From positions 1 to 40,612 of the forward strand of contig JAFLJS010000013.1 of the NCBI GenBank assembly GCA_022712895.1: DNA of 40,612 nt, written 5' to 3'. Origin of the DNA: Desulfocapsa sp. (GTDB taxonomy: Bacteria > Desulfobacterota > Desulfobulbia > Desulfobulbales > Desulfocapsaceae). The notes below the pieces were generated by a model that was not told the DNA's origin, searched no databases, and was given only the letters and a program-made list of their open reading frames with translations. Of this stretch, positions 16,396 to 25,900 are shown in pieces. The first letter of the stretch is position 1, and the number at the start of each line of letters is the position of its first letter. Both the position numbers and the translations under genes were made by a program.

Positions 16396-17571
16396 TTGCT
16401 AAAAAAATCTATCCCATTTTTATTATTACTTACATTATTTTTGCTATCAATAAGTGCTTGTGAGAATGAACAACCTGTACAGGTTATTTCTCCATCAACT
16501 GAGCCACCTAATACAGCCGTACACCTTTCAGGTCACACCGTAGGTTCAAAGCTATATAAGCCGAACACCTGTTTAAAGCTTTCTGAGATTTTATATGAAG
16601 GATATTTATATGGTTTACCAACAGATGATTCCATGGCAACAAGGCGTCAATCTGAGCAGGCTTGTTAAGAAAGATTAACAAATAATCCCAATGATATTCA
16701 AGCACACCTGAATCTCATTGGCTCAAGATACCTGCTTTTAAAGTATACTCTCGAAAGCCTTGCTGCAGAAAAAGTCGAAGAAACAGTACGCAAGGGTGTC
16801 GTTGAAGGTATTGAAGAGGCAAGGCTCCTTATGGGTAAGATGGTAGGAAATAAATATTTTGAAGACCCTTTGCACCGGGTAGAAATACTGCTGCCATTAT
16901 TAAAAAGTAAAAACCCTAAGATGTTAGCTGTTGTTGGTGTTGATATGCAACTCGAGAAGAGCGCCCGTTATGATTCTCTTGATCTCAGTATAGCGCATAA
17001 ATATTTGCCAATGAGGCTGTTTGAACAGGCTAAAAAATTAAACAATCTTCTAGTTAAGCACTATGCCATGGCAATTCCCTTACGACAGAATTTTAATTAT
17101 AAAATTGCTGCGTTAGGTTTTGAAAGGGCGTACTCGCTCAACAAAGATATCCTGTCCGGTTTTGAACTTGGACGAGCTTTGATGAACAGCGAAGGCGTCA
17201 AGCGTGATACCGCCAGAGCTCTAGAGCTTCTGCAGAGTGTGGTGGATAGGGGATCGCCTAAAGGATATTCTGAGCTGGCACTTATCTACTCAATATTTAC
17301 GAATATTGGCAATGAAGTTGATGGTTTTGTGAAGGATGAAAAAAAGTCTATTTACTTTTTTGAAGAGGCAGCGAAAAGGGGTTGTGTCGCTGCTCAATCA
17401 GCACTAGCAAATATTTATTTGGATGAATCGTTAGAATATTACGACAAGGTGAAAGGGGTTAATTGGTATTGTCAAATCCCCCCTGATGAAAGAAATGTCT
17501 TATGTGAAAAGACGGTATTTAGTCAAAAAACCATAAAAGTGAAGTGTGAAACTGTGGGTGAGGGGCGATAA
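16396..17571 (+). pseudogene. Sel1-repeat lipoprotein gene interrupted by one in-frame TAA
   Basis: Two open stretches (16396-16668 and on to 17571) lie in the same frame and are separated only by TAA at 16666-16668; the 54 codons between that stop and the next ATG (16831) contain no further stop and read like normal protein (ERLTNNPNDIQAHLNL). Joined they give about 391 codons. The N-terminus is a TTG-started lipoprotein signal with lipobox ISAC (Cys22); the C-terminal half has Sel1-like repeats (GFELGRALMNSEGVKRDTAR, KSIYFFEEAAKRGCVAAQSA). Context SEQAC-stop-ERL suggests CAA became TAA. Either a recent pseudogene, a sequencing error, or a truncated 90-residue lipoprotein plus a restart at 16831. 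Confidence 0.75.
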
Positions 17572-17573
17572 TA

Positions 17574-17711
17574 ATGGCTGGAAACAAGACACGTCAAGAA
17601 ATTTTTCAGGAAGCATCTGCACAAGCACAGGAAGCGCTTCACACACATCTTCGTGAGCTGGAATTGCTTGGTATTGAACCGGGCAAAGAAACATATCTGT
17701 ATCATGAATAA
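17574..17711 (+). CDS. Small hydrophilic protein, 45 aa
   Basis: Starts 2 bases after the Sel1 gene stop (TAATAATG junction) with purine-rich GAGGGGCG as ribosome site. It encodes MAGNKTRQEIFQEASAQAQE and continues to IEPGKETYLYHE: charged, helical, no membrane span or signal. Translation is probably coupled to the upstream gene. Its stop codon lies immediately before the GGGGTCAG repeat end at 17713, so the 3' end may have been altered by that insertion. No family recognised. Confidence 0.45.
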   Translation: MAGNKTRQEIFQEASAQAQEALHTHLRELELLGIEPGKETYLYHE

Positions 17712-17712
17712 A

Positions 17713-18021
17713 GGGGTCAGAATAAAATAAAACCTTTGGATCAAGTTCTTTACAGCTTTGTTGCCCTCGGAGCCTCCCGGTATGCATTGTGAGCCAGCCT
17801 TGGTAAAACAGATGAAAGTCAATTTACTTTACAGCACTCTTTGTGTTAGGTCTATTGCGGTGTGGGATCAGCAAAATAAAATTATTCAAAAACAAACAGA
17901 GAGGTAAGCATTAAAAGAGGAATATGTATTCAACCAAATATTTTCTTTCCGCATTGGTTACTGTTCTCTTCATTTTCTTACGTTCTTTATAATTTGGTGG
18001 TATTTCTTTTTATCTGACCCC
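17713..18021 (+). mobile_element. Small MITE-like element containing U repeat copy 2
   Basis: Bounded by GGGGTCAGAATAAAATAAAA on the left and TTTCTTTTTATCTGACCCC on the right, imperfect terminal inverted repeats of about 18 bases. The left 130 bases are a close copy of the repeat before luxR (12785-12915). There is no gene or transposase inside (309 bases). The 1046-base gap 17712-18757 holds this element, the luxR remnant/D2, a third diverged unit and D3, and no convincing gene. Confidence 0.5.
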
Positions 18022-18030
18022 GTTCATTCC

Positions 18031-18125
18031 TTGCCGTTAAACATAAGCTGATTTTTTTATAAAAAGTGTGAAGAAAGAAAACCTACCCGTTTGGCTAGGT
18101 GGCAAGCGAGTATTCATTGATTAGG
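18031..18125 (+). pseudogene. Remnant of a luxR 3' end plus D repeat copy 2
   Basis: GTTAAACATAAGCTGATTTT and the following TTTATAAAAAG match the last codons, stop and downstream bases of the intact luxR (13739-13770, VKHKLIFL-stop) with few changes, then the hairpin 18081-18100 (ACCTA-c-CC-GTTT-GG-c-TAGGT) repeats D1. The rest of the luxR coding region is absent. It shows that a second luxR-like locus once stood here. Confidence 0.65.
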
Positions 18126-18131
18126 GTATTA

Positions 18132-18536
18132 GGTCAGAAAGATACCGGGTCTTTGTCATATTACGAGATGATGGCCAGGATGGATTTGAAATAGGAGAAT
18201 GGCTTGACAAATGGTCGTTCTGGTTGAACTCAGATCCAATCTAAAGCGTGTTCTTTCTAGATTTCTGGCATATGGCACCGTGAGCCTGGGTCGGTAAAAC
18301 AAATGAAGATCAATTTGCTTTGCGGCTATTTTAATGTCAGGTCTTTTATGGTGTAGAAGCAGCAAGTAGACAGAATACAAAAAGTAAATGGGGATGCGAG
18401 TGCTGAAAGAGGTTTCGTCTCCTTACAATATTCATTTTGGTGGTAGAAAGGATGCTTGAAGCTTTGGTAACGCCTATTTTTCTAGTTTTTATAGTAAAAA
18501 CATATGATATTCAACCTGTTAACTTGGTTTGACCCC
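18132..18536 (+). repeat. Third, diverged flank unit (U copy 3)
   Basis: Runs from AGGTCAGAAAG to GGTTTGACCCC. Around 18249-18345 it matches the U repeat (CCGTGAGCCTGGG, GGTAAAACAAATGAAGATCA, ATGTCAGGTCTTTTATGGTG). Here the internal hairpin GTAAA-ac-AAAT / ATTTG-CTTTGC is better paired than in copies 1 and 2. At its left a 38-codon frame ending at 18244 (RDDGQDGFEIGEWLDKW) has a coding-like look and may be another gene scrap. Confidence 0.5.
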
Positions 18537-18540
18537 GTAT

Positions 18541-18640
18541 TGCAAAAAAGGTAAAAAAACATACAAACCTATCTGTTCGGCTAGGTTGCAAACGTGTATT
18601 TATGGATTAGGATAATTGTATATAATTAATATTGAGCATA
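18541..18640 (+). repeat. D-type flank repeat, copy 3
   Basis: An A-rich lead, the hairpin 18567-18586 (ACCTA-t-CT-GTTC-GG-c-TAGGT, where C-to-T in the stem still allows a T-G pair and the loop changes to GTTC), TTGCAAACGTG, GGATTAGGATAA and the tail GAGCATAAGACATTGAA, which parallels GATCATGAGACATGACAA of copy 1. It sits just before the WD40-like lipoprotein gene and may be part of its promoter or leader region. Confidence 0.65.
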
Positions 18641-18757
18641 AGACATTGAAATATTAACAATATACAGATGATAAAGAATCAGATAATTACAAACTCAGTT
18701 TCCTCAAGTGGGAAGCGTGGATTAACAATGACTCTTCATCTTTGGCAGCGGAGAAAG

Positions 18758-19885
18758 ATGCAAAACAAATCAAACTTACTTTTACTATTGTTACTTGTCA
18801 GTATTTCAATAACTGTGTTTTCTCTTACCGGATGTAGTGGGATTATAAGTAATATGAATACAGAGCATATACGTAAAATAGCAGTACTAAAATGTGAATC
18901 GGGGTACTCTGGGGATATCATGACTATTCACCCATCAGGTAAGTATCTTGCTGCTACATCATCTGTCCATGATAAAGTTTTTATTTTTGATTTAGTGAAG
19001 AAGGAATTGATCAAAACTATTACCAAAGGTTCGGGAAAATATTTAAAAATGTTTAACGAAAAGTTGGTTTATAGCAGCGATGGACATTACTTGATCAGTG
19101 AGTATATGCAGGAAGCCAAGAAGCCTCACTTCAAAGTTTGGGAAGTGAAACAGGATTATTCGCTATATTCTGACAACCAGTCGACAATTGCGCATGGGGG
19201 CGATAAACTCTATGCCAGTCCTGACAATCGAGTGTATTCCTGGCGGAATTTTTCACGTGAAGGTGACACCAAACCCAAGATATATTTTTATACTGTTCCC
19301 GAAATGGAGCAAAGCGGATATCTACAGGATTATGAAGTTCCAGATAATGTGTCGATTAGCCCGAATGGAAGATATATGGTTGATACATGGAGACCGTTTG
19401 GCAAGTATGATGTAGGAAAACAATTTTTTAGCAGACTTAGGATCTGGAGTTATCCTGAAATGGTATTGAAAAAGGAGTTGTTTGATATTGCTATTGGAAA
19501 GGCAGTCTCCTTTGCCTGGACATCTGATAGTCGCTATCTTTTATATGGGCCACCCGCAACTGACAAAGATATAAAATCAAGATTCTATCATCAATCAATG
19601 AAGTTGGTTGACATTAAAACATACAGAAAGGTTGAAAAATTTGATCCTATGGATTCATCTCCCATAATGCTGGGGTTTCTTGATAATGAACGATATATTA
19701 TGACACTAACAGATAAACGTACACTAGACATTTGGGACAGGAAAAGTGGTAAACGAATAGAACGGTACAAATTCCCTAACAAAGGATGGGCTTTTTCTGG
19801 TCTGCAAAATCCAGCTGATAAAAGTCGGATTGCGTACAACCATAAAGATGAAATATGGATAATGGAAATACAAGACTTATATTAA
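18758..19885 (+). CDS. WD40/beta-propeller-like lipoprotein, 375 aa
   Basis: Lipoprotein signal (MQNKSN, Leu-rich core, SLTGC with lipid-bearing Cys26). The mature part shows repeated propeller-type blades: TIHPSGKYLAATSSV...KVFIFDL, VSISPNGRYMVDTW...RLRIWSYPEM, FAWTSDSRYLLYG, LGFLDNERYIMTLT...TLDIWDRKSGKR. Such surface lipoproteins bind partners; no enzyme motif seen. ATG 18758 has GGAG 5-8 bases ahead; a longer frame from 18668 would bury the signal and is not used. It ends 15 bases before the giant secreted protein gene, so the two are likely one transcript, and it may hold or mature that protein at the cell surface (inference). Confidence 0.75.
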   Translation: MQNKSNLLLLLLLVSISITVFSLTGCSGIISNMNTEHIRKIAVLKCESGYSGDIMTIHPSGKYLAATSSVHDKVFIFDLVKKELIKTITKGSGKYLKMFNEKLVYSSDGHYLISEYMQEAKKPHFKVWEVKQDYSLYSDNQSTIAHGGDKLYASPDNRVYSWRNFSREGDTKPKIYFYTVPEMEQSGYLQDYEVPDNVSISPNGRYMVDTWRPFGKYDVGKQFFSRLRIWSYPEMVLKKELFDIAIGKAVSFAWTSDSRYLLYGPPATDKDIKSRFYHQSMKLVDIKTYRKVEKFDPMDSSPIMLGFLDNERYIMTLTDKRTLDIWDRKSGKRIERYKFPNKGWAFSGLQNPADKSRIAYNHKDEIWIMEIQDLY

Positions 19886-19900
19886 GCAGGTTACCATACT

Positions 19901-22900
19901 ATGCCCATAACAATAAAAGATGATTTAGCTTTAAGTATCTTAAGTTATAAAAGCACGGAAGAACTGACTCGTTCTAAACTGTGGCAGGATATGTCTGAAG
20001 ATGGCTGGAAACATCTTGGGGACAGTAAACGATTTTTCGAAAATTATAGTAATAATAAGCCCCCAACCAACGGCTTCGAAGCACAAGTATTCAGATCACC
20101 AGAAGGTGAAGTGGTAATTGCCTATACCGGTACCAATGGCATTAATGATCTGGATGATGGTGCGATATTGGCGTTTGGGGGAAGACCACCGCAACAAGAC
20201 AGTGCAAAGGCACTTGCTGAACTGGTAATCAAGTCTGAAGGAATAGATACATTACATGTAACCGGACATTCTTTGGGGGGATATCTTGCGCAGATTGTAA
20301 CCAAATACCTGAAGTCTACTTCAGATTTGGATATAGCAATAACAGGAGGAGCATTCAACGTACCAGGTATCGGGGAAGCAAACGAACAAGATCCTGATTT
20401 CTATACTATCAATGGGGATTCAGATCTGGTTCATCATTTAGGTGGTGAACATCTTGGAGGAAGCGTTACCATAGATAGCAGCATTTCTTTACTGCGCCTT
20501 TTAACAGCTCATAGTTCTTCAGTATTATATGATGACATGTTGTCACGCTACCCGGAATTAGGCGCAATATCAGCCAAAGAATTTGCATCATGGGACAGTG
20601 AACAACAGAATGAGTTTGTTTCTTCAGCTTTTAATGTAAGTCAAGAAGAAATGAGGGTGATTGCACTACAGGCAGCAGCCCAACGAGGAGCCGAACTGGA
20701 TCTGATGAGTGCCCAAATAGGCCTGCGTGATGCAATCGATTCCGGTGACGGCTGGGATATAGCCCGTGAAGGTATTGGGTATATCTCAAGCCATAATAAT
20801 CGTATGAAGGTATCCTCTAATGATAACAACCCTGATACAGATGATGGGTTTCTGAATAAATCTTCTGAAGCAATATTCAACGGAATTGAACATGCAATAG
20901 GCCTCGGTCAGGCCATAAACGAAGGCGATGGCTGGGGAATAGCCGGAAACAGCATCGACCTGCTACTTGATATCGATGGTTATATGGATGCAAATGGTGG
21001 TGGTTTCCTCGACAATGAAGGAGTAGGTGCTGGAGGTGTCGCTCTTAATATCGCTTCCTCCGGTTTTTCCCTGGCTCAAGCCATTGAAGACGGTGATGGC
21101 TGGGGAATAGCCAGCTCTGCGACCTCACTGTTAGAAGGAATAAACAACTATGTCGATGGGGGTCTCGGCGTAGACAGTGAAGTCTTTGGTGGAGCTGCCT
21201 CAGCCATCGGTCTTGCCGCCAACATAGCCTCCTTCGACGATGTGCTGGAGTCGGGTGACACCCTGAATATCGCCTACACCACCGCCAGTACCGTTAATAA
21301 TGCAATCGGTACCTATAATGCTGTCACGGGTGCTTCTGTCGCTGGTTTTGGGAGCTTTGGCGGTATTCCTGTTATAAGCTGGGTTACAGCCGGAATCCAG
21401 CTAGCTCAGGGTGACGTGAGAGGAGCCTCTGTCACTTTGGCTGCCGCAGCTGCCGCAGCTTATATCCCAGTATATGGTTGGGCAGTGGCAGTCGTCCTCG
21501 TAATAGCCGATATGCTGATAGGAGACGATCCACCCTCAGCCACAGCCAATTTCGCCCTCGACGAAAACGGCAACATAATCTTGGATGTCCATGGCGATTC
21601 GGACATGAAAGACAGTGTCCGAGAATCAGGCTCCCCCCTCATCGCCATCATCCAGAATTACAAAGAATTGGGAGGCAGAGTCACCATCGACGGCACCTTA
21701 CCATCTCTTCGCATAGAAGCTGGAAAAGACCCCGAAATTCGTTACACCTCAGAATATGGCGGTAAAGTAGTGATCAGTGTAGGTGACAGATCACGCTTAG
21801 GCCTTGATATGCGCGGGGCACTCTACGCAAGAGATCGTGGAGACAGAGTCGATGATGCTGTAAAACTTGCAAGAGACAGCAGTGGCAATATAGACTTTAC
21901 CATGGTGGACGCACACCTTGCTGCCATGGGCTTTAGCAAACGGGGAATGACCTATACCTATGGTGAATCCTATGCACCCCGTATCGGAACCAGTATCGGC
22001 AATGGAGTATATGCAGGAGGCGGTAACGCAAACGGCCCCCAGGGCCAACATTTTGTAGCTAAAGACGGTGATATCAAATCCCTGCCCCTGACACCGGACA
22101 AACTCCCCTCTCAGGCCATCGGTAAGATTCTTCGCTCCGCCAGTCTCAAACATAATTTTGCCGGAGCCTCCGGATTACTTTTGGCCATGGGCTTAGGTCT
22201 TGATGTTGATCAGGCCTGCGCGTCTGCTCTGTACGGGCAGATAAAAACCCCGGAAAGCAATACAGACTATATCAAACCTCTGGACGCTGTTGCCCTTGAT
22301 GCATATTTACAAAGTGGTTCACAGGCTGACAATCCACAGCAACAGGCTTACGCATACGATAACGACATTCCGGCAGTGGGCGAAGATGGAGCATTGCAAT
22401 CAATCCTTTCCTCTCAACTTTCAGGACTAAACAGTGATTTTAATCTTCTGGATGATAATAGTGATATAATCGCTCAAGACTTTAGAGGTACCACTCCCCT
22501 TCCAACCACATCCCATTCCAATTACCCTGAATGGTGGAATGAGTTATCCGCAGACGTGCGCCCCCTGCCTGACGAACAATACCTACCTAACTACAAGACA
22601 TCCTCAATCCCGGCATCAAACAACGTCCAGATCAACGAAATACAACTGCCGCCCGGTTTCGAAGCACCACCACTCACCGGGGGAACCGTACAGGGTGTCT
22701 ATTTTTCCATGGTTAAGGACTCAAGCCTCCGTTTTTTACCCACAACACTCAGCAGGCAGTCATCTGACACGTATTCGTCCTCCACAGAATCCTACACCCT
22801 TCTCTCCCACAGCAACGCCCAACATGGAACGGTATACGAAGATGCCAATGGAGATCTGCGCTTTGCAGCAGACGAAGGTTTTGCAGGGACGGCTTCTTTT

Positions 22901-25900
22901 GAATATACATTACTTGGTGCAAACGGAGAGACCGTCACCCGTCGTGCATTAATCGTGGTTGAAGATCTAAACGATGCACCGGAGCTTAGCCCTGATCATT
23001 TTATCATCAACGAAGGAGACTCCTTTTATCTGGATCAACTTTTAAACAACGATTCTGATGCGGATGGTGATTCTATCAATATCGATCATATCCGTGGCTT
23101 GGAGCATGGCACAATCACTACGATCGGTAACCGCTTACTCTTCACTCCCGATGAAGGGTTTACCGGCACCCTGAATTTCAGTTATATGGCCCACGATGGC
23201 ACCTATCCCCAAAGAGCAGAAGCCAGCCTCACCATACTTGATCAGAACCAGGGCGTAGTAACCACAGATGATCGTTTTATCATCCTTGAAGATCATTCCC
23301 TTCTGACCACAGCTGCCAAACTGCTGGCCAATGACCATGAATACGATGGGGAAACAATCCAGCTAACCAATGTCCACGATGCGCAACACGGACAGGTCTC
23401 TTTAGATGTAAACGGCAATATAACCTTTACCCCCGATCCTGATTATGCAGGTACAGAAGCCGGATTTTCTTACACCGTCACAGACCAGTCAGGCAATATA
23501 AGCACAGCACACGCCTCCATTGAAGTACTGGATCTTCGAGAAGCACCACAGGTAAGCAGCAACACCTATCCCGCAATCAATGAAGATGAAACCATCTCCT
23601 TCTGCCCCGAAGAAATTGCAAAGTTTGTAAGTGATGCAGACGGAGACCAACTGCATCTCGATTTCATCACCAATATCCAGCACGGCACTGTGATTGTCGA
23701 GAACGGCTTTTTCACCTTTATCCCCGAAGCCGGATTTTCCGGTACCGCTTCCTTTGACTATCAGGCCAATGACAATCATCGTGGCACAGTTCAGGGTCAT
23801 CTAGAGTTTGAAGTATTACCGGTAAATGATGCTGTTGTTATGGGAGCAGACAGCTTCCAAACCCAGGAAGAGATCCCTCTGCTGGTTACGGTGGATGAAT
23901 TACTTGGCAACGACACCGATCCCGAAGGAGGATCGGTTAGTTTTGTATCAGTTGGAGAGGCAGAACATGGTACTGTTTCCGTAGACGCTGATGACAATAT
24001 CACATTCACTCCAAGCCTTGATTATTACGGCGAAGAAGCCGGATTCAGCTATACAGTAATTGACGATGCCGGCCTTGAGTCCACAGCCTTTGTAAAGGTA
24101 GAGGTCGTCAACAGTAACGATGCACCAACAGTTGCAAGCGATACCATCACCAGCAACGAAGATCAGGACATAACGTTTGATACGGCGACCATTGAACGCT
24201 TTCTTCAGGATGCAGATGGTGACAACCTAACCCTCAGCGATATTAGCAACGTTACCGGTGGAGTGATTAGTGAAGATAACGGGATTTACACCTTCAGTCC
24301 CGATGCCAATTACCACGGTGCAGCCTCGCTCGATTACAGTGCAACAGATACTAATGGCGGAACGGTCAGCGGGACACTGCAAATCGATATTTTGTCAGTG
24401 GATGATGCGACAATTTTTGGAGATGACTTGCTAGCCACCGATGAGGAAGTTTCTGTTTCCACTACTGTTGCTGCACTTTTGGCCAACGATTCTGATGTTG
24501 AAGGCCCTCTAAGCTTTGTAGCTCTGGGAGCTGCCTACCACGGGACGGTAGGCCTGGACGTAAACTCTAATATCACCTTCACCCCGGAAGCAGACTATTT
24601 CGGCCCCGATGCAGGATTTGAATACACAGTGGTAGATTCAGACGGGAACCAGGCAAGCAGTATGGTTCAAGTGGATGTTGCTGGTATCAATGATACACCG
24701 GAGATCATTGGAGCAGATATCACCACCAATGAAGATCAGGCCATTGTCTTTAACGCTGCCACCATTGAAAAGTTTGTGCAAGATAGAGATGGAGAGAGTC
24801 TGACGATCAGCGCCATTAGCAATATAAGCGGTGGCGTAGTCACCGAAGACAATGGACTCTACACCTTCACCCCGGACAGTAATTACCATGGTGATGCCAC
24901 CCTCGACTATACGATAGATGACGGCCATGGCGGCACTGTTTCCGGTCAGTTGCACATTGACATTCTCTCCGTAAACGATGCCACCAATTTTGGTGATGAT
25001 ACCTTAACAACCGATGAGGAAGTAGCGGTCAGCACCACAATTGCCGAACTGATGGCCAATGACTCGGACATTGATGGTGCATTAACGTTTGCAGGGCTGG
25101 GAGCTGCTTTTCACGGAACTCTCAACCATGCGGAAAACGGTGATATCATCTTCAGTCCTGATATGGATTATTCCGGAATTGATGCTGGCTTTGAATACAC
25201 GGTTGAAGACGCTGAGGGCCATAGTGAAACCACCATGGTGCAAGTACAGGTTACAGCTATCAACGACGCCCCTGTTATCCTCTATAATCAGCGCCATATC
25301 AATGAAGATCAGGAGATTGTGTTCAGTCAGACGGAGATGGCAACATTTATCCATGATGCCGATGGTGACCAGTTGACATTCACTTCCCTGTCGACGGTTA
25401 TCGGAGGAAGCTTTTCCCAAACTAACGGAATCTACACCTTTACTCCCGATGCGGATTTCTATGGCAGCGGCCAATTCAACTATACAGTAAGTGATGGTCA
25501 AGGCGCTGAAGTATCTGGCACCATGACCATTCATATTGCTCCGATAAACGATTTACCCCAGATAGCTAGTACCACAGCCACAATGCTTGAAGATGGGGAT
25601 ATCACCTTTGATGTCTCAGCCCTTATGGCCGGAGCTTCTGATATTGAAGATGGAACGGATCTGCGATTTATGGGAATTTCTGCATCCAGCAATGGGGATG
25701 GCTGGGTGGATGAAGACGGCTTGCTTCATTTTCTGCCCAATGATGATTTCTTTGGTACGGCCACGCTCAGTTACTCAGTGGCCGATACGGAAGCCGGGAT
25801 GGGAACAGGTTTGATCACCGTAACGGTTCTTGGCGAAAACGATGCACCACTGGCCATGGATGACGACCATATTCTGGCCTGGTCAAACAACAGTTATGAT

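Noticed and set aside
16666-16668. TAA in the Sel1 gene as programmed recoding
   Set aside because: Known Sec/Pyl recoding uses TGA/TAG; no slippery site or structure is evident.
18156-18380. 74-codon minus-strand frame
   Set aside because: Lies across the U copy 3 repeat and has no protein-like pattern or ribosome site; shadow.
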